From Candidatus Scalindua rubra (GTDB lineage Bacteria; Planctomycetota; Brocadiia; Brocadiales; Scalinduaceae), in the NCBI GenBank assembly GCA_001723765.1, contig MAYW01000015.1, positions 1 to 47,895 of the forward strand: a DNA stretch of 47,895 nt. Reading direction: 5' to 3'. A program made the translations under genes and the position numbers. How positions within the stretch are numbered: position 1 is the first letter of the stretch; every line of letters begins with the position of its first letter. The notes under the pieces were generated by a model that was not told the DNA's origin, searched no databases, and worked only from the letters and a program-made list of their open reading frames with translations. Of this stretch, positions 34,301 through 41,841 are shown piece by piece.

Positions 34301-35235
34301 GGCATGGTTCAGGCGGGCCAAGAGAAGGTAAAAGAATTAAACTGCTAACTCAATACAAAAACGAGATAGCAACATGTAATAAAATCAAGACTCCATTACC
34401 TTCAAAAGAGATAACTGCTACAGGCAAGAATATTTTATCAACCTTCAGGCATGTGGTACCTACTGATCATAGTCACTATGTATACTCCGTTACAGAGATA
34501 CTCAAGTTTCACTTTTGCCCCCAGTTATATTATTTTAATTCCATTCTGGGCTTACAAGGTATAAATGAAAGATGTTGGATTGAGACGGATTATGTCGAAA
34601 CCGAAGATGAAAACAAATTGAATGACGACGAAATACCCGGACACGAGCTGGGAAATATCGTACACCGGGTCTTTAAGAAATATCATTTTTCAGAAGACAA
34701 ACTCAAAGAATATATTAAAAAAGAACTAAGTGTCTTTGGGCTGGACACAAACCAGAAAAACATAGACCTTATTACAAATTGGGTAAACTCTTTCTACAAT
34801 AGTGATGTTGGTAAAGAAGTAGTTTCAAGTAAACTGTATAAACGGGAAACATCATTTATATTTAATTACCGACACAATCTGATAAGGGGGCAGATAGACC
34901 TTTTCTATTTTAACGATGAAGGTTTATTAAAAATTATTGATTACAAGGCAAATGATATTACCATTAATGAAATACCCGAGAAGGTAAAATACTATCAACT
35001 GCAGATGCAGCTCTACGCCAGGGCACTGGAAACTATTTATGAAAAGAAGGTAGATGAAACCATACTCTACTTCCTTGTCCCAAATAAATCTGTAGTAATT
35101 GATACAACTGAGGAGGCTTGCAAAGAATTAGACTCAACCCTGAACAACTTCTTCACTGCACATAAAGACGGAGACTTTAAAAAGTTGAGCGACCATAAAT
35201 GCAAGTGGTGTGAATACGAGGCAATATGTAAATAA
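31345..35235 (+). CDS. addA: AddA-like UvrD helicase-nuclease, frameshift at the 5' A9 run
   Basis: 1296 residues as read from GTG 31345. Motifs: Walker A AGPGSGKTR (12-20), FTEKAANEM, motif II LVDEFQD near 406, motif III VGDEKQSIYGFRNAD near 433, VHSAKGLEF near 822, FVAMTRAQEHL near 894. The C-terminal nuclease has GNIVHRVFKKY, GQIDLFYF and IIDYKAND. The natural start is probably ATG 31308 (MNNELTDSQKK, GGGA upstream): one extra A in the A9 run 31333-31341 puts it out of frame. Three segments unlike helicase sequence (near residues 243-280, 520-535, 975-993) derive from palindromic DNA repeats in frame. Confidence 0.88.
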   Translation: MEITDRDICVVAGPGSGKTRVLVERFSNLVTEHKTPINEILTLTFTEKAANEMKIRAASLFEQKGMEKERQEIEFAYLSTIHSFCARLLRENAIEAGINPQFRVMDELEAGRLKEQTLEDTLKKWAEEKSLDTFLNEIFWKQTDSKKSRLKSFKENLILLYEKIRNACVPISETVNTKDLSFNIINSHNEIEKLINEISEIRSEKKLPDKTSEKVECVLEQWNASNLQNNIDELYKGKEKHCPFSPPSRPAKPFGRAQGGSKNFHSVTSPSSPPSEGGERGKVKSNGILPNIKQPSKMDNFTLSLLNKVKGIHSVINLTVSKDVKQPLGALREGLKTLIGLLAEDYSTSIKMMLRDFLVNFNIAYSERKKAESLIDFTDLEVKTIELLENKKYIADEIKQKFKYILVDEFQDISRLQKTIIDLIRSKNNLFIVGDEKQSIYGFRNADVEIFQDIQKDADPESLISLNENFRSRPQILDFINHIFDGLWSDNSTSQDKECNEKKDASNRSITSEYPLDSTSTLSPPSQGGDEGVVVNPSTNSTQQLKAGAEFSNKSLPSIEIIVAEGKDKTQARKWESMEIAKRIKEIVEKGEIKITNKKEQERNISYRDFAILFRSTTDIKLYEHSLSHLDVPYYVISGRGFFNTTEITDLINLLKVIESPLDEINLAAVLKSPFVGIDDDALFWMTDYAHNNKENRLLYQALDEVDAIKEIEAQSRDKIIQFAQFLNGVQGIKSRTSLWNLISFILKKTEFQSKMLLFSNGKRRYANLLKIVELCKNQEDFEPLTLRDFIEIVEGYKFKEIRESEAPVESEEDDVVKLITVHSAKGLEFPVAIVADTDRDNTRPSDYFVYSKNHGISFKILNPSTNEAEEPLSYERINDEIKEKELRESRRLLFVAMTRAQEHLIISGGINKSRTKGDKDNGNWYSYVSSSLGLNPDPKENPEIIRLNDNKRGQNSSQAVEIRHTCIKEENKPLARPVRTAYPGGHGSGGPREGKRIKLLTQYKNEIATCNKIKTPLPSKEITATGKNILSTFRHVVPTDHSHYVYSVTEILKFHFCPQLYYFNSILGLQGINERCWIETDYVETEDENKLNDDEIPGHELGNIVHRVFKKYHFSEDKLKEYIKKELSVFGLDTNQKNIDLITNWVNSFYNSDVGKEVVSSKLYKRETSFIFNYRHNLIRGQIDLFYFNDEGLLKIIDYKANDITINEIPEKVKYYQLQMQLYARALETIYEKKVDETILYFLVPNKSVVIDTTEEACKELDSTLNNFFTAHKDGDFKKLSDHKCKWCEYEAICK
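32080..32123. repeat. Composite palindrome inside addA (P1)
   Basis: Outer arms CCTCCTT (32080-32086) and AAGGAGG (32117-32123) belong to the TCCCCTCCTT family. In their loop lies a second palindrome, CCCGCCCGG...CCGTTCGGACGGGCG, so one repeat is inserted in the loop of another. It is read in frame as SRPAKPFGRAQGG. Confidence 0.75.
32159..32179. repeat. Palindrome inside addA (P2)
   Basis: CCCCTCCTT-ccg-AAGGAGGGG, a perfect 9-bp stem. With its flanks it is read in frame as SPSSPPSEGGERGK. It lies 36 bases after P1. Confidence 0.8.
32903..32944. repeat. Palindrome inside addA (P3)
   Basis: Inner stem TCCCCTCCTT-cgc-AAGGAGGGGA (32911-32933) and outer CCAC/GTGG. It is read in frame as TLSPPSQGGDEGVVV between motif IV (ENFRSRPQILDFI) and the next helicase segment. 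Confidence 0.8.
34268..34321. repeat. GC-rich palindrome inside addA (P4)
   Basis: TTGCCCG...CGGGCCAA encloses CCGTCCGAACGGCTTATCC, the inverted form of the inner part of P1. It is read in frame as RPVRTAYPGGHGSGGP in the linker before the nuclease domain. Confidence 0.75.
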
Positions 35236-35237
35236 AA

Positions 35238-35377
35238 CCCAAATTGAGCGATTTTATATTGTATATTATTGTAGCCGCAGGCTTTAGCCTGCGTTTCTCA
35301 TCATTTGATGGGTGTATGAGAATTTCTCGTAAATTACGCAACCTAAAGGATGCGGCTACACAAATCGCTCAATTTAG
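35238..35377. repeat. Two-hairpin element nested in an unrelated inverted repeat
   Basis: The outer arms AAATTGAGCGATTT and AAATCGCTCAATTT are perfect (starting 35241 and 35362). Inside, GTAGCC...GGCTAC encloses hairpins CGCAGGCTttAGCCTGCG and CGCAACCTaaAGGaTGCG. The core is the same family as 2685-2811 in reversed order; the outer arms differ. It starts two bases after the addA stop and could end its transcript. Confidence 0.75.
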
Positions 35378-35756
35378 GTAAAATTTACCACGGAGAATGA
35401 AAAGAAACAAAATTTAGCCACACCCGCCAAAAAGCTAGTCGGGCAGGGATTGGAGCAGATAAACACGGATTAGGGTTGAAAAAGATAAAAACAGTTGGAC
35501 AGGATCAACGAGATATACAAAATCTTTTGGCTGAATTATAAATGTAATTACTAACCACAAAATATCTGGAGTTAGAAAAATTTTATATGGGAGACCTTCT
35601 TTGTGACCGAAACATAAAAAATCATACAATTGTTTAGATTTTGGCCTTTGCTCTTAAAAATTCTACTTATTAAAGTTGACTCATGCTACAACAAGTTATA
35701 CAATTTTAAGAGAAAAAGGCTTTTGCTTTAAGAAGTATATAATTACGAGGAAAATT
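35378..35756. other. Noncoding gap before the AF2212-like gene
   Basis: No recognisable gene on either strand. A degenerate relic of the GC-rich palindrome family is seen near 35423-35449 (ACCCGCC...GTCGGGCAGGG). Confidence 0.4.
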
Positions 35757-36050
35757 ATGATGAAAAAAGTTCGTGCTGTTTTTGATGGTAAGGTATTATG
35801 TCCTGAAGAACCTGTTGAATTAGAGATCAACGGGCACTATGTTTTAAACATTGAGCCTGTTAAAAAGGACGAACCAACCGAGAAGGTGGAATCTGATTTG
35901 GCATTTGACCTTGCTTCATTAGCGGTTAAAACCGGTATCACCGACTTGGCAACAGAACATGATCACTATTTATATAGTATTCCAAAACGAAAAATGAATA
36001 ACGACATACATTTCCTCCAAGCAGGTTATAATGCCCTCTTAAAAAAGTAA
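35757..36050 (+). CDS. AF2212-like (DUF104-type) antitoxin, no toxin adjacent
   Basis: 97 residues from ATG ATG at 35757, with GAGG eight bases upstream. MKKVRAVFDGKVLCPEEPVELEINGHYVLNIEP is the short beta-rich AF2212-like domain typical of VapB-like antitoxins. The tail LASLAVKTGITDLATEHDHYLYSIPKRK resembles the toxin-binding part; the H-D-x-Y-L-Y string recurs in the antitoxin at 41838-42065. A PIN toxin would normally follow, but the next 250 bases hold only a repeat. It may be an orphan left after loss of its toxin. Confidence 0.75.
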   Translation: MMKKVRAVFDGKVLCPEEPVELEINGHYVLNIEPVKKDEPTEKVESDLAFDLASLAVKTGITDLATEHDHYLYSIPKRKMNNDIHFLQAGYNALLKK

Positions 36051-36112
36051 GAATTACAAGTTGCAATTTAGGCTATAGTGCTGATCTGCATAGTTTAATA
36101 TAATATCATATG

Positions 36113-36251
36113 GGAGCATTCCTAAATTGTTGTAATACGACTATATTATCCGGAAATATGGAGTGCATCATCCGTGATGATGCGTGTTAAAGCAGTGACA
36201 CGGTCACTGCACTCCAAAAAAACAACCCTGTACAGCAATTTAGGAATGCTC
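36113..36251. repeat. Two-hairpin element nested in a 16-bp perfect inverted repeat
   Basis: Outer arms GAGCATTCCTAAATTG (36114-36129) and its exact complement (36236-36251). The core runs from TGGAGTGC to GCACTCCA, with hairpins GCATCATC-cgt-GATGATGC (36192 side arm 36165-36183) and GCAGTGAC-acg-GTCACTGC (36192-36210). Same architecture as 2685-2811 and 35238-35377 with unrelated sequence. No gene lies in this gap. Confidence 0.75.
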
Positions 36252-36303
36252 TCCATTATATTGAATATAATTTTACAAAAGAAAAACTTAAAAACAAAAT
36301 TTC

Positions 36304-38613
36304 TTGCACTATTCTTTAATTGCTCAACCTTTCCATAGCATCATTAAATTCATCACAAGTTTCATTAGTATTGATGTGGTAGGCCATTCATACTTTTCTT
36401 CGAAATTTAAACCTAGTGATATTAATCATACCTTGATGGAACTTCAGAAATGGCTTAATTCTATCATTTCTAAAAGAAAGGGGAAGGAGCTTAACTGGGC
36501 AGGTGATGGCGGGATATTTTATTTTTTGCAGGTGAAGGTAGATGACAAGTCTGTAGATAATGCCGTATCTTCTTCAATGGACATACTTGATGGTATTGCT
36601 CATTTCAACGATTCTCATAATAAACTATACTATGAAGGGAAGCGCACAGATATAAGGCTGAGATTGGGTATAGACTTTGGCAGCGCCATATATCGAACTG
36701 ATTTCGGCAACTGGCACAGCGAGGCGCTGAATACAGCCGTAAAGGTACAGGGTATAACGCAACCAAATTCTGTTTTAATTACCCATAATGTCTATAGAAA
36801 CTTCTCCGACTCCTTGAGAACCTATTTAAAAAAATCATCAGTCAAGTATAAAGAACAACCACTATACGTCTTTTCCCGTGAAAGAATAATCGCCCCTGTT
36901 TATAAAGAATATTTTGAATCGATTTCATCTCTTCGACAGAAGGAGTTTGAACATTTGGGTAAGTGGGTTGATCTTTATGCCATGGAGACTAAGCTCGTAA
37001 GTATGCAGGAACAGGATAGAGGAAGGAAGCTAAGAGCAATTGACCTTATAAATGAATTCGTCAAAGCCGGCAAAAATGCCCTCATATTCGGCGAGTCTGG
37101 CGCAGGCAAGACGTTTATGTCACTTAAGTTGTTTGAGGATATGAAGGAGGAATATCGCCGTCCCGATGCATCTATTAATGAAAGGATTCCCCTTTTTGTA
37201 GAGTTGTCCCGTAACAGAAGTAGTGATTTGGATAGGATTATGAAGGGGGGCATAGATGAAGCTCAATTTAAACAGGATAAGCATAAATATGTAATATTTT
37301 TAGATGGCCTTAATGAAGTAGGAGACCTGGATGAGCAAAAGAGGGTATTGTTTGAGATCAAGAGGTTTGGCGCCTTAAATCCCAGGACTAGAGTATTTGT
37401 AACCACGCAGACTATAGCCGAATTCCATCAAAAATCAGGTTTTGAATTGTATGAAATCCTCCCATTCAGTAGAGAGGACGTAATTGAATATCTATGCAAG
37501 TTCAAGGATAAGTTTGATTCACTACGAGATGCAGAATCCTTTTATAATAGTTTGCCTGAGCTGATAAGGGAGTTTATCTCAGTTCCTGTCTTTTTATATT
37601 TCGTTGTTTCTACGTATGAGAAGGATAGGCCTGTTAAAATAAACAGTCCGGGAGAACTTGCAGCTCAATATGAAGACTTCCTTTGTGGAGTTAGAGATTA
37701 CCGTCCAATCGACCTGGATGAAGATTATCGAACACACCTAATCCCCTTCATTGCCTTTAATATGTGTCAAAATAATGAGACTAATATTCCCATGAAGGAT
37801 TTCAATAGATATGTTAAGCAATACAATAGAGACAATTACTTATCTATCAAAGAAAAAGACGTAAAAGACATAGTAACCAATAGATTCAGGCTGATGAAGG
37901 CGGATCAAAGGAGTGCGCTCAGGTTTACCCATCAGATACTCAGGGACTATCTTGCAGCGGTCTATATGAAAAACCATGAGATTAGGTCTGATGAAATATT
38001 CAAGCTTATCTATACCGATTCTATCAAAAACAATGATCTTGCAAATGCCGTAAGGCTGCTAGTTGGCATAGTTAAGCCAGAGACAGCAAAAGGTATTATC
38101 CATAAATTTATTGAAAAAGACTTATACTTTGCCTGTGAGCTATTTGCATGGTCTTCTATTGATGTCTATGAGGAAAAATTTATAAAATTGATAAGCAAAA
38201 TAGACATTCATTCAAGGGAATACCTGCTTAATCTAAATAGTGTGGTATCATTTTACATTAAGGTATTGGACCATTTGCAAAGAGCCAAAAGACTTGATGA
38301 ACCAATATCTACAGGTTATATGCGAGGATTAGGGATAGCTTATTGGGAAAAATTAGACCATGAGTTAGCTATGGATACATATAAGAAGGCGATTCCTATA
38401 TATGAGCAAAACCAGATGCTAAATCATCCTGAATATGCTAAATGTCAAATGAACCTGGGCATTGCTTATCGTGATATAGGTGAAAGTGATGAGGCAATTC
38501 AGAATCTTGAGTTTGTCCTGAGTATCTTTGATCAGAGTGTGGGCAAGGATCATCCTGATTATAATAAATGCCTGAAAGAACTAATGGAGGTAAAATCATG
38601 GAGTAAAGAATAG
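36304..38613 (+). CDS. Nucleotide-cyclase-like / NACHT NTPase / TPR protein
   Basis: 769 residues. About 15-205 is a class III cyclase-like domain: FISIDVVGHS with the first metal Asp, WAGDGGIFYF with the second, RLGIDFGSAIY, and SEALNTAVKVQGI. The substrate Lys expected three residues before GDG is Asn, and the transition-state Arg of the NxxxR motif is Lys, so cyclase activity is doubtful. A NACHT-type NTPase follows: Walker A IFGESGAGKT near 262, Walker B VIFLDGLNEVG near 332. The C-terminus has two TPR-like units (GIAYWEKLDHELAMDTYKKA, NLGIAYRDIGESDEAIQNLE). The start (TTG 36304, no ribosome site) is uncertain. STAND architecture next to a defence island suggests a sensor. Confidence 0.8.
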   Translation: MHYSLIAQPFHSIIKFITSFISIDVVGHSYFSSKFKPSDINHTLMELQKWLNSIISKRKGKELNWAGDGGIFYFLQVKVDDKSVDNAVSSSMDILDGIAHFNDSHNKLYYEGKRTDIRLRLGIDFGSAIYRTDFGNWHSEALNTAVKVQGITQPNSVLITHNVYRNFSDSLRTYLKKSSVKYKEQPLYVFSRERIIAPVYKEYFESISSLRQKEFEHLGKWVDLYAMETKLVSMQEQDRGRKLRAIDLINEFVKAGKNALIFGESGAGKTFMSLKLFEDMKEEYRRPDASINERIPLFVELSRNRSSDLDRIMKGGIDEAQFKQDKHKYVIFLDGLNEVGDLDEQKRVLFEIKRFGALNPRTRVFVTTQTIAEFHQKSGFELYEILPFSREDVIEYLCKFKDKFDSLRDAESFYNSLPELIREFISVPVFLYFVVSTYEKDRPVKINSPGELAAQYEDFLCGVRDYRPIDLDEDYRTHLIPFIAFNMCQNNETNIPMKDFNRYVKQYNRDNYLSIKEKDVKDIVTNRFRLMKADQRSALRFTHQILRDYLAAVYMKNHEIRSDEIFKLIYTDSIKNNDLANAVRLLVGIVKPETAKGIIHKFIEKDLYFACELFAWSSIDVYEEKFIKLISKIDIHSREYLLNLNSVVSFYIKVLDHLQRAKRLDEPISTGYMRGLGIAYWEKLDHELAMDTYKKAIPIYEQNQMLNHPEYAKCQMNLGIAYRDIGESDEAIQNLEFVLSIFDQSVGKDHPDYNKCLKELMEVKSWSKE

Positions 38614-39006
38614 AACTCTTGCAAAGACGCTAGAGCGCAAAGCAAAAATATTTTGCAACATTCCTTTATTTAATCCATGCTAAGGAACCTTCCTTACTTT
38701 CGGAAGGATTCCAATACTGAATACTGGAATTCATGCACCCACTCGCGGTTGATCCGGTCTGACGGGAAAGTAGGGCTATCGCCCTTGCAAAAGATGGGAA
38801 GATTGTATTATTCTTGATACTGAAAGCAACAGTCTAAAAAAAAGAAAACCCGCCTATCGAACTCTAGTCTCGACCAACGGGTCTCAATCTCCTATATCTC
38901 GCCAGGACACCACAAAAGTGATGATTTTGAACTATCTTTGAAATTACTCTTTAAGACATCATAACCATTGGAGCATATTCTTAGGACTTTACCCGTGTGA
39001 AGTAAG
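38614..39006. other. Noncoding gap
   Basis: No gene recognised. An ACCCG...CGGGT pair (about 38847-38882) brackets a 25-base loop. The first 60 bases contain a GCAAAGACGCTAGAGCGCAA string like the dispersed CGCCAAG-type repeat seen at 42970. Confidence 0.4.
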
Positions 39007-39696
39007 ATGCAAAGGCTCATAGAAAATACGTCTCTCAAAAATAAACTTTATGTCTTTAAAGATAGGAAGGCAGCAGGAATACTTCTTGCTCAGAGACTTT
39101 TGGGTTACAAAGACACAGACGGCATTGTACTGGGCATTCCTTCTGGTGGAGTTCCAGTAGCTGCTGAGATAGCAAAAGCCCTCATGCTTCCTCTTGACTT
39201 AATTATTGTGAGAAAGGTTCAGATACCCTATAATACTGAAGCTGGGTTTGGTGCTGTTAGTCCTGATAACAAGATATTATTAAACGAAGACTTCCTCAAA
39301 AATCTCAATCTCTCTGAGAAAGAAGTTGAACAGCAGATTCAAAGAACAACAAAAATAATCAAAACGCGGAACATTCTTTTTAGAAAAGGAGTAGTATTTC
39401 CATCTATAAAAAATAAAGTTGTTATTATTGTGGATGATGGACTGGCGTCTGGCTACACAATGCTTTCTGCCATAGATTTTGTAAGAAGGCATGAATCACA
39501 AAAGATCGTGGTTGCAGTTCCAACAGGATTGGAAAAGACGGTCTACTACATTCTTTCTCAAGTAGAAGAGCTAGTTTGCCTTAATGTGAGAAGCGGATTT
39601 ATTTTTGCAGTGGCTGATGCGTATGAGAATTGGCATGACATCGAAGATAATGAAGTAATTTCGATCATAAAAAATTTTTATAAATTGAAGAATTGA
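39007..39696 (+). CDS. Phosphoribosyltransferase-family protein
   Basis: 229 residues. VFKDRKAAGILLAQRLLGYKDTDGIVLGIPSGGVPVAAEIAKAL is the start typical of stand-alone putative PRT proteins. The PRPP loop VVIIVDDGLASGYTMLSA is near 137-154. GIPSGG and RKVQIPYNTEAGFGAV complete the family pattern. These proteins are often found beside stress or dienelactone hydrolase genes; the substrate is unknown. No operon partner is visible: the next gene is a remnant. It starts at ATG 39007; TGAAGTAAG upstream is a weak site. Confidence 0.85.
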   Translation: MQRLIENTSLKNKLYVFKDRKAAGILLAQRLLGYKDTDGIVLGIPSGGVPVAAEIAKALMLPLDLIIVRKVQIPYNTEAGFGAVSPDNKILLNEDFLKNLNLSEKEVEQQIQRTTKIIKTRNILFRKGVVFPSIKNKVVIIVDDGLASGYTMLSAIDFVRRHESQKIVVAVPTGLEKTVYYILSQVEELVCLNVRSGFIFAVADAYENWHDIEDNEVISIIKNFYKLKN

Positions 39697-39839
39697 GGGA
39701 TTAAGATTTTTTTACCTGCCGGTCAGTCATGAAGAGATTCCCCAATTCCTATACCCCTTAATCAAAAGTTATAACTTTTTGCCAACTGATTTTAAATCAG
39801 CCATAATTAGTCAAAATATTTCAATTAAGAACGAAAGAA

Positions 39840-40073
39840 ATGAACAACGGTAATTTACTTCGTAAGAAATTAGCAGAACCGGGCATAATCCTGAGTTCCG
39901 GTGTATATGATTGTTTCTCAGCCAAAATAGCCGAGAAGCCAGGTTTTCAGGTTATATTTACTACCTCTGGTTTTGAAAATTTAACGTCCTTTAAAGATTA
40001 TAAAGAAATTATTGACATAAAAAAATATCAGGAACTGGAAGAAAAGGTTACTACATGGAAACCGTCTTCCTAA
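39840..40073 (+). pseudogene. Isocitrate lyase/PEP mutase-family gene with large internal deletion
   Basis: The first 45 residues match the family start (LRKKLAEPGIILSSGVYDCFSAKIAEKPGFQVIFTTSGF). The last 25 match its usual end (NLTSFKDYKEIIDIKKYQELEEKV). The roughly 200 residues between, holding the barrel and the active site, are missing, and the two ends are joined in frame. The result cannot be an enzyme. Confidence 0.7.
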
Positions 40074-40263
40074 AAAAAACCCTTTTCAAAATTACATTAT
40101 TAATTAAATGGTTTAGTATAGTTTTTTTAGAAAAACTGACATTTTCTATTTGCCTTGACATTCCCAAGTTTCTTCTTGACTTTAGCAAGTACTTTAATTA
40201 GTTTACCTATGCTTTCAATAGAAGTTCTGTGTAATTCAAAGATATCCATAAAGACTCAGTAGT
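40074..40263. other. Noncoding or decayed region
   Basis: One minus-strand frame, 40127-40249, encodes 40 residues (MDIFELHRTSIESIGKLIKV then a Lys-rich end). It lacks a ribosome site and I do not recognise it; it may be a remnant. Confidence 0.35.
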
Positions 40264-40414
40264 GCCCGGTTAGAAATTTGCGTGCGTGGGTTTTGTCATA
40301 CCCGAACACTTATATAGGGTATCCAGAGGCTCGTTCATCTTGGATTCCCGTTAAAAACATGCGGGAATGACAGCTTTGGGGCAATAAATAAAACACGCAA
40401 AAACTTAACCGGAC
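40264..40414. repeat. Compound palindromic element
   Basis: Outer arms CCGGTTAgAAaTTTGCGTG (40266-40284) and its imperfect complement (40394-40412) enclose TGTCATaCCCG...CGGGAATGACA. Inside that, GGATTCCCG-ttaaaaacat-GCGGGAATG is a further hairpin. The TCATTCCCGC/GGAATCCA strings are common dispersed repeats in bacteria. Confidence 0.7.
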
Positions 40415-40519
40415 AACGCTGATAAGGATTATAATATAATCAAATGTATATTTCTTAATTTACGACGAGGACTTTCATTCTATAGATGATCATTTACATG
40501 CCTTGATAACTTCGTATCA

Positions 40520-40594
40520 CAGGATTATGAATGTTATATCCAATTGAAGACGATTGAAGAATTGGTTATTAATCTACGTGAGATTTTCGCATAA
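40520..40594 (+). pseudogene. Possible HicB remnant
   Basis: QDYECYIQLKTIEELVINLREIFA resembles the HicB segment GxISQGKTxEEAxxNLREA. There is no start, and the following HicA is absent. It is short, so the match is tentative. Confidence 0.25.
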
Positions 40595-40692
40595 TATAGT
40601 CAAAGTTTGGTAGGAGCCAACTCCTGTTGGCGATATACTGCGCACTGATAGCCCTTATTTTTGGATCAAGTGGAATATAAGGTGAATTTATC

Positions 40693-41070
40693 ATGAAGGA
40701 ATCATTGAGATATTTGAATAATGCGAAAGAGATATTGAAAAAATCTCCTATTGAGGATAATAGATATGCTGATGTTAAATATGTCAAGGAGGCTTGTGGT
40801 GCTGCATATCTTGCAATATTAAATTCAATAGATGAGTATCTACAGAATAAAGGATTAAGCAAAAAAGAGATGCCCAAGTCTGTAGATGCCTATAGAAAGG
40901 CATTGAGAAAATATTTAGCAGTCCATGACGGAAAACTCTTAAGACAGTTTGAAGACCTTTATGATGAGCTGCACATAGCAGGAAATTATAGAGGGGATCT
41001 CCATCATGTGAAAGTAGTTAAAGAGGCCCTGAAAGCTGCAAAGTCATTTATCGAGAAGATTGCTAAATAG
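40693..41070 (+). CDS. DUF5618-family protein
   Basis: 125 residues, all-helical. MKESLRYLNNAKEILKKSPIEDNRYADVKYVKEACGAAYLAILNSIDEYL and KSVDAYRKALRKYLAVHDGKLLRQFEDLYDELHIAGNYRGDLHHVKVVKEALK follow the family pattern closely. The fold prediction and the AxxxAYLAxL pattern recall HEPN proteins, but no R-x4-6-H motif is evident. Function unknown; such genes often occur near toxin-antitoxin modules. AAGGTGA precedes the ATG by about eight bases. A strong terminator follows at 41260. Confidence 0.8.
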   Translation: MKESLRYLNNAKEILKKSPIEDNRYADVKYVKEACGAAYLAILNSIDEYLQNKGLSKKEMPKSVDAYRKALRKYLAVHDGKLLRQFEDLYDELHIAGNYRGDLHHVKVVKEALKAAKSFIEKIAK

Positions 41071-41198
41071 TTAAATGGGTAAATAGTCAAATTGTTAAAC
41101 GGTTAAAACGATTTATCGTGAAACTTGTTTCACGCAAAATCAACGATTTGATAATTTAACTGATTAAGGACATTATAATATGTCACAAATCTTGCAGA

Positions 41199-41217
41199 AG
41201 ACAGACAGACAGACAGA
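41199..41217. repeat. AGAC tetranucleotide tract
   Basis: Four and three-quarter tandem copies of AGAC between DUF5618 and the terminator. It is noncoding as far as I can see. Such tracts can vary in length by slippage. Confidence 0.7.
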
Positions 41218-41259
41218 ATAAAACACACCCTATCATATTTTTGCAGTAGTCTTTTATAT

Positions 41260-41303
41260 AAGCCCTGGTATCGTCCATATTCAAGGACGGCCAGGGCTTT
41301 TTT
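41260..41303 (+). terminator. Rho-independent terminator
   Basis: AAGCCCTGG pairs with CCAGGGCTT, extended by CGTCC/GGACG across a short loop, followed by T6. It is oriented with the plus-strand DUF5618 gene, which ends 190 bases upstream. A GC-rich stem and U-run make this the clearest terminator in the window. Confidence 0.8.
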
Positions 41304-41427
41304 ATTTGAAAATTAGACAGGATTAACAGGATTGAACTTATTGACTTCTGTTTCTTCAACTGGAATAGGTTGACCATCTTCTATTAGAGTCTCAATAAGC
41401 CTTTGGATTTGTAAATAAAATGTGTAA

Positions 41428-41841
41428 TTATCCCAAGAATTTTACAGGGTGAGAGTAAGAGTGATATCTGAAATGCTTATCGAATGCAAATACAGCTTCA
41501 ATGCCTAATTGATTTATCAAGGCAAAGCTGGTGCAATCTGTAAAGCTCAATTTTTTGTCCTCAAAACGTCTGAAAATACTTTTAGTATCTTCCTCTACTT
41601 TTTCTGTAACCCTGTGGATAATGATGTGACTTTTGTCTATCCGATCCATAAATTTGATGGATGTTCTATAACTTCCTCTGGTTTTAAGAAGTGTATAAAC
41701 CTCATCCAGAATATAATCAGAGGTGTAAAACATTGTTCTACGTTCTTTAAGTTGTTTGTAGATCGATTTTGCCCTTATGTTATGTCTGTCTTTAGGTATA
41801 GCAAGTGCGCAAAATGCACTGGTATCGATAAATACTTTCAC
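41428..41841 (-). CDS. vapC: VapC-type PIN toxin
   Basis: 137 residues. KVFIDTSAFCALAIPKD has the first PIN Asp, YILDEVYTLLKTRGSYRTSI the conserved Glu, and LSFTDCTSFALINQLGI the third Asp. The end AVFAFDKHFRYHSY supplies the last acidic residue (FDKHF). It should be a site-specific RNase. It overlaps its antitoxin by four bases (ATGA) and is downstream of it, the standard order. Both genes look intact, so this is one of the few complete modules here. Confidence 0.9.
   Translation of the reverse strand: MKVFIDTSAFCALAIPKDRHNIRAKSIYKQLKERRTMFYTSDYILDEVYTLLKTRGSYRTSIKFMDRIDKSHIIIHRVTEKVEEDTKSIFRRFEDKKLSFTDCTSFALINQLGIEAVFAFDKHFRYHSYSHPVKFLG

Noticed and set aside
27377-35235. RecBCD or a phage helicase system
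   Set aside because: Both proteins carry C-terminal PD-(D/E)XK nucleases and the upstream one has the AddB-type cysteine set, so AddAB fits better.
38835-38930. tRNA-like or riboswitch-like structure before the phosphoribosyltransferase
   Set aside because: Only a short ACCCG/CGGGT pair is present; no cloverleaf or known aptamer core could be built.
41183-41377. Minus-strand 64-codon frame
   Set aside because: It runs through the terminator and the AGAC tract.
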